DNA from: Bradyrhizobium sp. ORS 278
Lineage (GTDB): Bacteria > Pseudomonadota > Alphaproteobacteria > Rhizobiales > Xanthobacteraceae
DNA length: 64,000 nt
Direction: 5' to 3'
NCBI RefSeq assembly: GCF_000026145.1
Contig: NC_009445.1
Location: 2,542,001-2,606,000, forward strand
The notes beneath the pieces are model-generated. The model did no database searches. It was given only the letters and a program-made list of their open reading frames with translations, and was not told where the DNA came from. The translations under genes were made by a program, and so were the position numbers. Shown here piece by piece: positions 34,737-43,957 of this stretch; within the stretch, counting starts at the first letter, position 1; the number at the start of each line of letters is the position of its first letter.

Positions 34737-35321
34737 TCAGGGACTGAAGAGTTTCGCTATCAACATGCGGGTCCAGATAACGAAGAAGCCGCCGGAGAGA
34801 CATGCGAGATAGATGATCATCTGTCGGTCGTCCGGCGTTCCAAACGGAAGGCAGGCCAGACTTCCGGCGCAGATGAGGCCGAAGAAGATGCACAGCGCGG
34901 CCTGCGCCCTCAAGGACATCGTCTTCGACTGCTGGCGGTGCATGCCACTCAACGTCATGCGCTCTGCCCCGGGTGGAAGCCCCGCAATAAGCGACTTGAT
35001 CATCAGGTATTCGACAAGATGCGCGACCATCACGTAGACGATCAGAGCAATCACCGCTGTTCCGACGAGCGTGGTACCCGGTATGAAATGCGGAGAACTG
35101 AAAATCACCGTGGCCAAAGGAACGGCTAGAGGTAAGCGGAGATAGCGGCTCAGCCGAATGCGGTCGGCGAGCGCGGCCCTTTGTGAGTCAGTCACCAAGT
35201 AGGTGGGACGCGGACCAAACGTCAGCCATGGTCTGGGAGCGCCAAACACCCAGCCCTCTGCAGTCGATTTGAAGTACTGCCCTTCAACACCGAGTGGCAA
35301 AACTCGAAAGCTACGTGACAT
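34737..35321 (-). CDS. Membrane protein of unknown function
   Basis: A 194-residue protein with an N-terminal soluble part (RVLPLGVEGQYFKSTAEGW, PRPTYLVTDSQ) and four hydrophobic helices: about 65-80, 88-105, 142-160 and 168-185. I do not recognise a family. The residues before the first helix (SQRAALADRIRLSRYLRLP) are amphipathic. The ATG at 35321 was chosen over the upstream in-frame start because AGAGAAG lies just before it. It is followed by the convergent regulator and preceded by a 59-residue small membrane protein on the same strand. Confidence 0.7.
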   Translation of the reverse strand: MSRSFRVLPLGVEGQYFKSTAEGWVFGAPRPWLTFGPRPTYLVTDSQRAALADRIRLSRYLRLPLAVPLATVIFSSPHFIPGTTLVGTAVIALIVYVMVAHLVEYLMIKSLIAGLPPGAERMTLSGMHRQQSKTMSLRAQAALCIFFGLICAGSLACLPFGTPDDRQMIIYLACLSGGFFVIWTRMLIAKLFSP

Positions 35322-35503
35322 CCGCTTCTCTTGGAATCCGGAAGGTTCAACGCCCACGGCGCGTCCAGCCCTGAAAACGCCTAGGTTGCAAGTGCCGGAT
35401 GCGTCAATTGGAAATTTGCCACATGATTGAATTTCGATGAAGCAGACTCAGTGTGTCCCGGCGGGCCCGGGGAGGAAACCGCGCGGGCAACTCTCCGATT
35501 GCT

Positions 35504-35683
35504 TCACAGCGATGCGACGAGTGCGAGGGCGATGGCGATCAGTGTTCCGACCATGAGTGTCGTTTCGGCCGCTCGGCTGGGAGGGAGCGACTGATTATCG
35601 CGCAGGCCGTATCGGAACATCAGGAGGACGCTTATGACCTGTGTCAGGACGAACACGACGATGGCAGCAGTGAATGCCCACAT
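35504..35683 (-). CDS. Small two-helix membrane protein, 59 residues
   Basis: The frame starts MWAFTAAIVVFVLTQVISVL and encodes two hydrophobic helices (about residues 3-22 and 42-58) joined by a polar loop (RYGLRDNQSLPPSRAAETT). CAGGATCGCC lies upstream of the ATG. No family is recognised. Clear helix-loop-helix character and a GC-rich third position support coding. It lies 182 bases upstream of the four-helix protein gene on the same strand. Confidence 0.55.
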   Translation of the reverse strand: MWAFTAAIVVFVLTQVISVLLMFRYGLRDNQSLPPSRAAETTLMVGTLIAIALALVASL

Positions 35684-35844
35684 TGGTCAAGGCGATCCTG
35701 TTCGCATGACCGGCTCTCGCTTCGCGTCTTGACTTGAACGGCCGTTTCCAGTCCCGACTCGCGTTGGGCAGGGAAGCATGGCCACTCGCGAAACACCGTC
35801 GCCGACGGAGACTGGGCCCGGGCACCAAGGCCGCTCCGCCCTGA

Positions 35845-36174
35845 CTATCGCCGCGGCAAAGTCTTCGCGGCGCGAGGAGCTGGTCGGTCATTCTGCCCCT
35901 CCCATTCATCCTGCCACATCATGTGCTGCGTCCGCGAGACGGCCGCGGAGCAATAGCCTCGCTCCTTCTTGTCCGCGTCCTCCCAGAACCAGTGCATGCA
36001 GCCCGCTGCGATACAAAAATCTCCGCGATAACGCATCTCGCGCGCATACCAGGGGAAGAACTTCCACAGGAAGCGCCATCTCGCCCAGTCCCGGTACGTC
36101 CATCGCCCGCGTTTGTCGATCTGCATGACGCACATACGCATCCGTGCTTCGCCCGGTGGCAACATTCCGCGCAT
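35845..36174 (-). CDS. Tryptophan-rich small protein of unknown function
   Basis: A 109-residue soluble protein whose start at 36174 is supported by GGGAGG eight bases upstream. The core is rich in Trp and Arg (RGRWTYRDWARWRFLWKFFP), with a Cys pair in FCIAAGCMHWFW, another Cys in RGYCSAA, and a basic C-terminus. Codon third positions are GC-rich as in neighbouring genes. No family is recognised. The Cys/His/Trp cluster could bind metal, which is speculative. Confidence 0.5.
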   Translation of the reverse strand: MRGMLPPGEARMRMCVMQIDKRGRWTYRDWARWRFLWKFFPWYAREMRYRGDFCIAAGCMHWFWEDADKKERGYCSAAVSRTQHMMWQDEWEGQNDRPAPRAAKTLPRR

Positions 36175-36488
36175 GTCGAAACCTCCCATTCCGCCCGGCC
36201 GCACCGGTCGGGCAGCTGTGGCGAATAGGTCAATTCTTTGGTGAATGTTTGACGGCTAACTCCGCATCGGATGAGATCGCGCGTGTCCAGTTTCGCTCGG
36301 CGATTTTGGCCGACAGAACTGCGCGACCAGATCAGGCCTTCATGGTGTCGCAAACGGCCGATTCCAAACAGCACGCGGGACTGATCGCTGCCGAACCAGC
36401 CGCCAGAGAATTCTCCATCCCGCGTGCGCGCAGGGTTGCCCGGCTCGTGCAGGAGCCGGCCATGCTTGCCGAGGAGCCCGGCGCGATC
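36175..36488. other. Gene-free 314-base stretch
   Basis: It lies between the Trp-rich protein and the 3' end of the monooxygenase gene, both on the minus strand. I see no gene, repeat or clear terminator; it probably holds the promoter of the small gene. Confidence 0.4.
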
Positions 36489-38285
36489 CTAGGCCTTGTG
36501 ATGGACGGTTTGCAGGCCATAGACCGGCGTCGGGATGCCCTCGTAGCGCGCCTTCAACTGAAGCGACAGGAATTGCGAGTAGTGGCGCGACTGGTGCAGA
36601 TTGCCGCCGTGGAACCACAGCGCTTCCTGCTGCGTCGGCTTCCACATGTTGCGCTGTTCGCCCTCCCATGGGCCGGGGTCCTTGGTCGTATTGGAGCCGA
36701 GTCCCCAGACCTTGCCGACCTTGTCTGCCATGTCCCGGCTGATGAGATCGGCGACGAAGCCATTCATCGAGCTGTAGCCGGTGGCGTAGACGATCACATC
36801 GGCCGGCAGCTCCTTGCCGTTGTCGAGCTTGACGCCATGGGGCGTGATTTCCTCGACCTGGCCGGCGACCAGCTTGATCTTGCCGTCGATGATGAGCTGC
36901 GAGGCGCCGACATCGATGTAGTAGCCGGAGCCGCGGCGCAGGTACTTCATGAACAGCCCGGACTCGTCGTCGCCGAAATCGACCCGGAAGCCGGCCTTCT
37001 CCAGCCCCGCGTAGAAGTCGGCGTCGTCCTTGCGGATCTTGTCGTAGACCGGCTTCTGAAACTGATTGAGGATCCTGTAGGGCAGCGAGGCGAAGATCAG
37101 GTCGGCCTTCGCCGTCGTCATGCCGCTGCGGACCGCGCGCTCGGAATACAGATCGCCGAGGGATTCCATCAGCGAATCCGAGCGCACGATATGGGTGGAC
37201 GAGCGCTGCACCATGGTGACGTCGACGCCCGCCTCGTACAGCGCGGCGCAGATGTCATGCGCGGAATTGTTCGAGCCGATCACCACCACCTTCTTGCCCT
37301 TGTAGCGGTCGGGACCGGGATGGCGCGAGGAATGATGCTGCTCACCCTCGAAGCTGTCCATGCCCTTGAACTGCGGCATGTTCGGCTTGGCCGACATGCC
37401 CGTCGCAAAGACGAGATGCTTCGGCCTGAGCGTGATCTCCTTGCCGTCGCGCTCGACGACGACGGTCCATTCCTTCTTGGCGTCGTCCCATGCGGCGTGC
37501 TTGGCCGTGGTGCTGGTCCAGTAGTTCAGCTCCATGACCTTGGTGTACATCTCCAGCCAGTCGCCGATCTTGTCCTTGGGCGCGAACACCGGCCAGTTCT
37601 TCGGGAAGTCGATGTAGGGCAGGTGATCGTACCAGACCGGGTCGTGCAGGCAGAGCGACTTGTAGCGGTTGCGCCAGGAATCGCCGGCGCGGGCATTCTT
37701 CTCGATGATGATGGTGGGCACGCCGAGTTGACGCAGCCGCGCGCCGAGCGCGATCCCGCCCTGGCCGCCGCCGATGACGACCACGTAGGGCTGGGTCTTG
37801 AAGCCGAGCTGCTCGGTTTCCTCGTCGCGCAATTCCTTCCAGGTCTTGGCGCCGGGATTGACGCCATGCCGGGCGCCGAGCGGACGGGTGAAGCCGGCCT
37901 TCTCCTCATGACCTTTCAGTTCGACCATCGTCGTCAACAGCGTCCAGATCTGGCCGTTCTGGAGGCGGATCAGGCCGTATCCGCGCGCGACCTCGGTCTC
38001 AAACGAGATCCAGGACTCGGTCACCCCATCGGCCTCGGTCGGTGTCTCGCCGTCGGCAATTTTCCAATCGCGCGGCTTCACCTGCGCCAGGCAGGCGCCG
38101 AGCATGTCGCGAACCTGGTCGCGGCCTTCCATCGTCTTGATGTTCCAGGTGAATGCGACGAGGTCGCGCCAATAGCATTCAGCAGCGAACAGGCTCGCGG
38201 CGGCGTCGAGATCTCGCGCAACAAGCGTGGCTTCGAACTTGTCGAGAAAAGCCTGCACGCGTGCGGCAAGCGTGGTGTCGAGCAT
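36489..38285 (-). CDS. Flavin-containing monooxygenase with N-terminal SnoaL-like domain
   Basis: A 598-residue protein. Residues 1-130 form an NTF2/SnoaL-like domain (FAAECYWRDLVAFTWNIKTM). Residues 165-590 are an FAD/NADPH monooxygenase of the FMO/Baeyer-Villiger group: FAD site IGGGQGG (171-177), an FMO-type fingerprint FEGEQHHSSRH, NADPH site VVVIGSNNSAHD and the late YATGYSSMNGF. It oxygenates a ketone, amine or sulfur compound; the substrate is not identifiable. GGGGAGGACATC precedes the ATG. It stands alone, with a GntR gene upstream on the same strand. Confidence 0.85.
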   Translation of the reverse strand: MLDTTLAARVQAFLDKFEATLVARDLDAAASLFAAECYWRDLVAFTWNIKTMEGRDQVRDMLGACLAQVKPRDWKIADGETPTEADGVTESWISFETEVARGYGLIRLQNGQIWTLLTTMVELKGHEEKAGFTRPLGARHGVNPGAKTWKELRDEETEQLGFKTQPYVVVIGGGQGGIALGARLRQLGVPTIIIEKNARAGDSWRNRYKSLCLHDPVWYDHLPYIDFPKNWPVFAPKDKIGDWLEMYTKVMELNYWTSTTAKHAAWDDAKKEWTVVVERDGKEITLRPKHLVFATGMSAKPNMPQFKGMDSFEGEQHHSSRHPGPDRYKGKKVVVIGSNNSAHDICAALYEAGVDVTMVQRSSTHIVRSDSLMESLGDLYSERAVRSGMTTAKADLIFASLPYRILNQFQKPVYDKIRKDDADFYAGLEKAGFRVDFGDDESGLFMKYLRRGSGYYIDVGASQLIIDGKIKLVAGQVEEITPHGVKLDNGKELPADVIVYATGYSSMNGFVADLISRDMADKVGKVWGLGSNTTKDPGPWEGEQRNMWKPTQQEALWFHGGNLHQSRHYSQFLSLQLKARYEGIPTPVYGLQTVHHKA

Positions 38286-38627
38286 GATGTCCTCCCCATT
38301 CGTTCTCGATTGCTCTGCGAGTTTGGCGCAAGCTTATCTCAACCATGGAGCGAATCCAGACTCGTGCCGTTCAATTTCTGCGTTTTTGGTCCTGCTCGGC
38401 GTTGCTCATCACGATCCTGCGCCACGCACCCACGAGGCGGTCATAGTTGTCATTGCTGCGGTGCATGAGCCGGATGGGTGCAGCAAGTCGCTAGCTGTCC
38501 GGTCAGCCGAAAAAAGGTCGGTGTCGCATCAGAGCAGCGCGCGATCCATGCGGTCGATGAAATCATGCCGGCTCTGACCGACTCGGACGTGAGCGTCTCC
38601 AAACCAACCGTCGAGCCGGTGGCAGCG
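38286..38627. other. Gene-free stretch between monooxygenase and bioR
   Basis: These 342 bases hold the upstream region of the monooxygenase gene and the 3' side of bioR. I see no small gene or strong repeat. Confidence 0.4.
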
Positions 38628-39263
38628 CTACGCGCCGCCCGGCCGTGCCAGCCGCTCGATGGTCTGGTTGTGCCGTGTCAGCAGCTCGCAAGCGTGCCCG
38701 ATCTGCCGTTCGCGCAGCGCCTGCAGGATCTGGCGATGATCGCCGTTGCTGCGCGGGCGCCAGCCGGCGGTGCGGGCCATCGCGAGCACGAGGCGTGAAT
38801 TGGCGAGGCGCAGTCCGTCCAGGCTCGCGAGCAGGCGCGGCATCGCGCAAGGAGCGACGAGCGCGCGATGGAAGGCGCGGTTGGCGGTCTCGAATTCCGA
38901 AATCGTTTCGGCGTTGTCGCCCTCGATCAGCGCGAGCTCGATCGCGGCAAGATGCGCCGGCGTGTAGCGCGGCGCGGCGTTGCGCAGCGCCACGACTTCG
39001 AGCGCAGCCCGCATCTCGACGATCTCCTTGGTCGCCTTCGCGTCGAGCGGCGCCACCCGCACGCCGCGCCTCGGCGTTGCGACCACCAGATAGAGCGCCT
39101 CGAGCTGCCGGAACGCCTCGCGCACCGGCACGTGGCTGGACTTGAACTCGCGCGCGATGTGGTCCTGCCGCAGCGGCGCGTCGGCCGGCAGCGCGCCGCT
39201 GACGATGCGCTCGGTGATGGCTTCGGCGATGCGGTGGGCTGTGGTGAGACTCTCGTCCGGCAT
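38628..39263 (-). CDS. bioR: GntR-family regulator, probable biotin repressor BioR
   Basis: A 211-residue FadR-type GntR regulator: winged helix in residues 1-75 (HIAREFKSSHVPVREAFRQLE) and a helical FCD effector domain. It is divergent from bioB with BioR-box-like TTAT-C/A-ATAA sequences between them. In alphaproteobacteria lacking a DNA-binding BirA, BioR (a GntR protein) represses biotin genes at such sites, so this gene is very probably bioR. One of the boxes lies 10-19 bases upstream of its own start, which suggests autoregulation. Confidence 0.85.
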   Translation of the reverse strand: MPDESLTTAHRIAEAITERIVSGALPADAPLRQDHIAREFKSSHVPVREAFRQLEALYLVVATPRRGVRVAPLDAKATKEIVEMRAALEVVALRNAAPRYTPAHLAAIELALIEGDNAETISEFETANRAFHRALVAPCAMPRLLASLDGLRLANSRLVLAMARTAGWRPRSNGDHRQILQALRERQIGHACELLTRHNQTIERLARPGGA

Positions 39264-39272
39264 GATGGTAGA

Positions 39273-39366
39273 TTATCTATTGAAAAAGCGCATGCTGGAA
39301 TAGCAGTGGTATTCTAAGGTCCAGTGATAGCGAATTTTCATAGATAATTTCTATGATAATCTATAA
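39273..39366. promoter_or_regulatory. BioR boxes between bioR and bioB
   Basis: Three matches to the BioR consensus (TTATAGATAA / TTATCTATAA): 39273-39282 TTATCTATTG (8 of 10) near bioR, 39338-39347 TCATAGATAA (9 of 10), and 39357-39366 TAATCTATAA (9 of 10) just before bioB. The last ends 13 bases before the bioB start codon. Confidence 0.75.
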
Positions 39367-39379
39367 CTTTGGGGGTGGT

Positions 39380-40423
39380 ATGGATCGTGTGAGCAGCCTG
39401 TCGTCGTCGGATCTGACAGTGCAGGGCGCCCCGCTTCGCCATGACTGGACGCGCGAGGAGGCCGAGGTGCTCTACGCACTGCCGTTCCCCGACCTGATGT
39501 TTCTCGCTCAGGCCACGCATCGCCGTCACTTCGATCCGACGCGGCTGGAGACCGCGAGTCTGCTCAGCATCAAGACGGGTGGCTGTCCGGAGGATTGCGG
39601 CTACTGCTCGCAGAGCGCGCACTACGACACCGGTCTCAAGGCGACGAAGCTGATGGACCAGGACGCGGTCGTCGCGACGGCGCGGCGTGCCAAAGAGGCC
39701 GGCGCCGATCGGTTCTGCATGGCCGCCGCCTGGCGCAATCCGAAAGACCGTGATCTCGACCAGGTCTGCGACATGGTCAGTGCGGTGAAGGATCTTGGGA
39801 TGGAGACCTGCGTCACGCTGGGGATGCTGACGCCGCCACAGGCGGCGCGGCTCAAGCAGGCCGGGCTCGACTACTACAACCACAATGTCGATACCTCGCC
39901 CGAGTTCTACGATCGCATCATCACCACGCGCACCATGCAGGATCGCATCGATACGCTGGCGAATGTCCGCGAGGCCGGCATCAAGGTGTGCTGCGGCGGC
40001 ATCATCGGCATGGGCGAGGAGGTCGACGACCGGCTCGGCATGCTGGTGCTGCTGGCCAATCTCGATGCGCATCCGGACAGCGTGCCGATCAACATGTGGA
40101 ACGAGGTCAAGGGCGTGCCTGTCAACGACACGGCGGAGCGGCCTGACGGAATCGCGCTGGCGCGGCTGATCGCGGTCGCGCGCATCATGATGCCCCGCAG
40201 CGTGGTGCGGCTGTCGGCCGGACGGCAATATATGAGCGACGAGCTGCAGAGCCTGTGCCTGCTCGCCGGCGCCAACTCGATCTTCATCGGCGACGTGCTG
40301 CTGACGACAGCCAATCCGCAGGCGGAGCGCGATGCCGATCTGCTCACGCGGCTCGGCATGACATCGTCATTGTCGGCGCGCTCGGTTGCAGCGGTCGACG
40401 AGAACGTGTCCGCGAACGCCTGA
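39380..40423 (+). CDS. bioB: Biotin synthase
   Basis: A 347-residue radical-SAM enzyme that inserts sulfur into dethiobiotin. The SAM cluster ligands are Cys69, Cys73 and Cys76 ([12 protein letters not shown]). Further BioB features are [13 protein letters not shown], the GGIIGMGE strand and [12 protein letters not shown] with the Arg of the 2Fe-2S cluster. GGGGGTGG before the ATG at 39380 fixes the start. It stands without other bio genes and is controlled by the divergent bioR through the boxes upstream. Confidence 0.95.
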   Translation: MDRVSSLSSSDLTVQGAPLRHDWTREEAEVLYALPFPDLMFLAQATHRRHFDPTRLETASLLSIKTGGCPEDCGYCSQSAHYDTGLKATKLMDQDAVVATARRAKEAGADRFCMAAAWRNPKDRDLDQVCDMVSAVKDLGMETCVTLGMLTPPQAARLKQAGLDYYNHNVDTSPEFYDRIITTRTMQDRIDTLANVREAGIKVCCGGIIGMGEEVDDRLGMLVLLANLDAHPDSVPINMWNEVKGVPVNDTAERPDGIALARLIAVARIMMPRSVVRLSAGRQYMSDELQSLCLLAGANSIFIGDVLLTTANPQAERDADLLTRLGMTSSLSARSVAAVDENVSANA

Positions 40424-40555
40424 TCCTTCAAATGGCACCGTCACGGCCGGGCTTGCCTCCTGCGGCGCATCCTTTCCGCGCTGCGCAATTTGCGCTCCGA
40501 AAATCCCCGCATTAGCATCGCATGCGTGAAGTTCGGTGCGGGGAGGAAGCAGCCA

Positions 40556-42499
40556 ATGAGCGGACCGGTCAGCGGCAAAGGTGCCAAGGAGCCTAAAGAT
40601 GCCAGCGTGGCCGTGAGCGCCGCGCAGCAGGACATGCTCGCGGCACTGCCGTTCGATGACACGACCGATTTCGACGATGCCGCGCGCGGCTTCCTCGGCA
40701 CGATCGATCAGGCCAAGGTGACGACGTCGCAAGGCCGCAGCGTCTGGAGTCTCGAACCCTACGCTTTCCTGGAGGCGGAGGAGGCGCCGCCGACCGTCAA
40801 TCCGAGCCTGTGGCGGCAGGCGAAGCTGAACATGCATCACGGCCTGTTCGAGGTCGTCCCCGGCGTCTACCAGGTGCGCGGGCTCGACATCGCCAACATG
40901 ACGCTGATCGAGGGCGATACCGGCGTGATCGTCGTGGATACGCTGACCTCCATCGAGGGCGCGCGTGCCGCGCTCGAGCTCTATCATCAGCACCGCGGCA
41001 CCAGGCCGGTGACGGCGGTGATGTTCACGCATACCCACACCGATCATTGGGGCGGCGCGCGCGGCGTCGTCGATGAGGACGCGGTGACCGGCGGCCGCGT
41101 GCCGCTGATCGCGCCGAACCTGTTCATAGAGCATGCGGTGTCCGAGAACATCATCGCAGGGCCCGCGATGCTGCGCCGGGCGCAGTATCAGTTCGGGCCG
41201 CTGCTGGCGAAAGGGCCGAAGGGCCACGTCGATTGCGGTCTCGGCAAGACAATGGCTGCGGGAAGCGTCGCGCTGCTGCGGCCGACCGACCTGATCATGG
41301 CAACCGGCGACACCCGGACCATCGACGGCGTGACCTTCGAATTCCAGATGGCGCCGAACAGCGAGGCGCCGGCCGAGATGCATTTCTATGTGCCGCGCTA
41401 CAGGCTGTTGAACCTCGCCGAGAACTGCACGCATAATTTCCACAATCTGCTGCCGTTCCGCGGCGCCGATGTGCGCGATGCGCTGGCCTGGTCGAAATAT
41501 CTCGGCGAGGCGCTGCAATTGTGGGGCGGCAAGGCGGAGGTGATGTGCGGCCAGCATCACTGGCCGGCGTGGGGCGCGAGTCGCGTCGACAGCATGATCC
41601 GCGAGCAGCGCGACCTCTACAAGTTCGCGCACGATCAGACCTTGCGGCTGATGAATCATGGCCTGACCGCCAGCGAGATCGCCGAGCAGATCAGGCTGCC
41701 GAAGAGCCTCGAAGGTGCCTGGCATGCGCGCGGCTATTACGGACATATCCGGCACAATGTGAAGGCGATCTATCAGAAATATCTCGGCTGGTACGACGCC
41801 AATCCGGTCAATCTCGATCCGCTGCCGCCGGTCGAGGCCGGACGCAAATATGTCGAGTACATGGGGGGCGCGGAGGCGTTGCTGGCGCGGGCGCGCGCGG
41901 ATTTCGCCAGGGGCGAGCTCCGCTTCGTCGCGCAGGCCGTCGGTCACCTCGTGTTCGCCGAGCCCGACAATGTCGAGGCTCGTATGTTGCTCGCCGATAC
42001 GCTGGAGCAACTCGGCTACGCCGCGGAGAGTGCGACCTGGCGCAACGCCTATCTGTTCGGCGCGCAGGAGCTTCGCCACGGCATGCCGGAGGTTCCGGCG
42101 CGCCCGGGCATGCCGCGCGAGACCTTGGCGGCGCTGCGCACCGAGCAGTTGTGGGACGTGCTCGGCGTCCGCCTGAACGGGCCGAAAGCGGAGGGCAAGC
42201 ATATCGTGCTGAACTGGACCTTCACCGACACCGGCGAGCGCTTCGTGCTGACGCTACAGAACTGTGCGCTCACCTACGCGGTCGGCGTTCAGGCCTCCAC
42301 GGCCGACGCCGGCTTCACCCTGGCGCGCGCGACACTCGACGAGATCATCGCCAAGGCAACGACCTTTCCGGAGGCCGTCGCCGCCGGAAAGATCAGCTTT
42401 GCCGGCAACCCGATGCGGCTCGCCGAGCTGATGTCGTTGATGGACGAATTCCCGCGCATGTTCGAGATCGTCGAGCCGAAACGCGCCAGGATGACGTAG
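40556..42499 (+). CDS. Alkylsulfatase, SdsA/Pseudomonas-type metallo-beta-lactamase fold
   Basis: A 647-residue class III sulfatase. The two-zinc motif THTHTDHWGG starts at about residue 158 (H159, H161, D163, H164). HSEN-like IEHAVSENI, AENCTHNFHNLLPFRGA, GQHHWPAWG, the dimerisation domain and a C-terminal SCP2-like domain follow. It cleaves alkyl sulfates such as SDS-like esters. GGGAGGAAGC precedes the ATG at 40556. No signal peptide is visible, whereas SdsA1 is secreted, so it may act inside the cell. Confidence 0.88.
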   Translation: MSGPVSGKGAKEPKDASVAVSAAQQDMLAALPFDDTTDFDDAARGFLGTIDQAKVTTSQGRSVWSLEPYAFLEAEEAPPTVNPSLWRQAKLNMHHGLFEVVPGVYQVRGLDIANMTLIEGDTGVIVVDTLTSIEGARAALELYHQHRGTRPVTAVMFTHTHTDHWGGARGVVDEDAVTGGRVPLIAPNLFIEHAVSENIIAGPAMLRRAQYQFGPLLAKGPKGHVDCGLGKTMAAGSVALLRPTDLIMATGDTRTIDGVTFEFQMAPNSEAPAEMHFYVPRYRLLNLAENCTHNFHNLLPFRGADVRDALAWSKYLGEALQLWGGKAEVMCGQHHWPAWGASRVDSMIREQRDLYKFAHDQTLRLMNHGLTASEIAEQIRLPKSLEGAWHARGYYGHIRHNVKAIYQKYLGWYDANPVNLDPLPPVEAGRKYVEYMGGAEALLARARADFARGELRFVAQAVGHLVFAEPDNVEARMLLADTLEQLGYAAESATWRNAYLFGAQELRHGMPEVPARPGMPRETLAALRTEQLWDVLGVRLNGPKAEGKHIVLNWTFTDTGERFVLTLQNCALTYAVGVQASTADAGFTLARATLDEIIAKATTFPEAVAAGKISFAGNPMRLAELMSLMDEFPRMFEIVEPKRARMT

Positions 42500-42660
42500 G
42501 TACGCAAGCGCAGCTCCTGGCGGAAAGGGTTGATCCTTCGTAAAGACGATCTCCCGAGTCTCGGGACGCGGGGGACAATGTCGTTAAAGTTTGAATCTTC
42601 CGTCGTGCCGTAATTTTACCGGCCGTGGTGCAGCATGGCGCAATGTTTGGAGCTCGCGCC

Positions 42661-43863
42661 ATGCTGTCATCTTGGATAGGAACGGACCTTCCGCCAGTTT
42701 CCGACGCAGTTCGTGTTGAAGTACTCAAAACGCTACACAGCTCGCTATTGCCGTTCGTGCTGATGGCGGTGTCCCTCACCATCGCCAGCGGGATCATTGC
42801 GTGGCATATGGGTGATGTCGTCACGGGCATGCTGGGTGTTCTCGGCGTGATCTTGACCCTGCTGCGGATCCGCGGCGTGCTGTCCTTCCGGCGGCGCATG
42901 GCCGGGGAGCGGCCTCCGGCTACGGATGAGATCCTGCGGCTTCGCCGCCCGTGTGCGATCGCCACCCTCAGCGTCTCGCTGGTGGTCGGCCTGCTGGCCG
43001 CGCGCAGTCTGCAGCTTGGCGATCCGACGTGTACGACCTTCGCGCTCAGCTTCGGCTTCGGGTTCGGCGCCGGCCTCATCGCGCGACTGACGCTATTGCC
43101 ACAGCTCGCAATTGCTGCCTTGAGCGTTCTGGGTCTTCCGCCCATCGCCGTGGCCCTGATGCAGTCAGACCTCCCGCATCTCGGGCTTGCTATGATGATG
43201 ATCATCTTCCTCTTCGCCGCCTTTGAGCTGCTGCGGCTGAGCTTCAGGTCGTCGATGAGCCAGATCCATCTCCGGGAGCAGTTCGAGCGGCTGTCTCGCA
43301 TCGATCCAATGACGGGAGTCCACAACCGCACGGCGCTGGCGACCGATCTTCCGGCCCTGATCGCGGACGGCAACAGCCAGATGATCGCGATCTACGCCAT
43401 CGATCTCGATCACTTCAAGGCGGCCAACGACCGGTTCGGCCACCCCGTCGGCGATGCACTGCTCAAGCAGGTCGCTTCGCGGCTGACCTCGCTGCTGGAC
43501 TCCGGCGGTCTTATCGTCAGGATGGGAGGCGACGAGTTTATCCTCGCGGACAACTCGCTTCGCTCACGAGCGGCGGCGCGGTCATTGGCGGAGCGCATCG
43601 TGGACGTCGTTGCGGCGCCCTATTACATCGACGGGCATGAGGTGGTGATTGGCGTCAGCGTCGGCGCGGCGCTGTCGGATGGCCACGTTAGCAGCGCCGA
43701 GGCGCTGCTGTCGCAGGCCGACCGCGCGCTGTATCAGGCGAAAGCTGCCCGGGGCGGGTTCGTCCTCGCGGATGCTCCCGGAATGGACAAGTCGCACCGC
43801 ATCACGCAGCGCTCCGGTCGAGGGAATGCGGAGACGACGATGTCTGCTGCGTCCGCAGCGTGA
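42661..43863 (+). CDS. Membrane-anchored diguanylate cyclase
   Basis: A 400-residue protein with about six membrane helices in residues 25-190 and a GGDEF domain (from about 215). The active motif GGDEF (289-293) is intact in IVRMGGDEFIL, and RIDPMTGVHNR and DLDHFKAANDRFGH are as expected. The inhibitory RxxD site five residues before is absent (LLDSGG), so product inhibition is probably lost. GGAG lies nine bases before the ATG at 42661; the ATG at 42643 is an alternative. It makes c-di-GMP in response to a membrane signal. Confidence 0.88.
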   Translation: MLSSWIGTDLPPVSDAVRVEVLKTLHSSLLPFVLMAVSLTIASGIIAWHMGDVVTGMLGVLGVILTLLRIRGVLSFRRRMAGERPPATDEILRLRRPCAIATLSVSLVVGLLAARSLQLGDPTCTTFALSFGFGFGAGLIARLTLLPQLAIAALSVLGLPPIAVALMQSDLPHLGLAMMMIIFLFAAFELLRLSFRSSMSQIHLREQFERLSRIDPMTGVHNRTALATDLPALIADGNSQMIAIYAIDLDHFKAANDRFGHPVGDALLKQVASRLTSLLDSGGLIVRMGGDEFILADNSLRSRAAARSLAERIVDVVAAPYYIDGHEVVIGVSVGAALSDGHVSSAEALLSQADRALYQAKAARGGFVLADAPGMDKSHRITQRSGRGNAETTMSAASAA

Positions 43864-43907
43864 GCTTGCGGGTAAGACGGCGGATGTCGGGATTTGATGC
43901 CGTCGGA

Positions 43908-43942
43908 CGCGAGGGCTGGATCGTGGCGAGTCAGCCCTCGCG
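43908..43942. terminator. Bidirectional terminator hairpin
   Basis: CGCGAGGGCTG and CAGCCCTCGCG form a perfect 11-bp stem with a 13-base loop between the convergent cyclase and glycosyltransferase genes. Confidence 0.7.
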
Positions 43943-43957
43943 AGGACGCGACGTCGT

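Noticed and set aside
36144..38468. A 774-codon plus-strand frame opposite the monooxygenase
   Set aside because: Antisense shadow of a gene with clear FAD and NADPH motifs.
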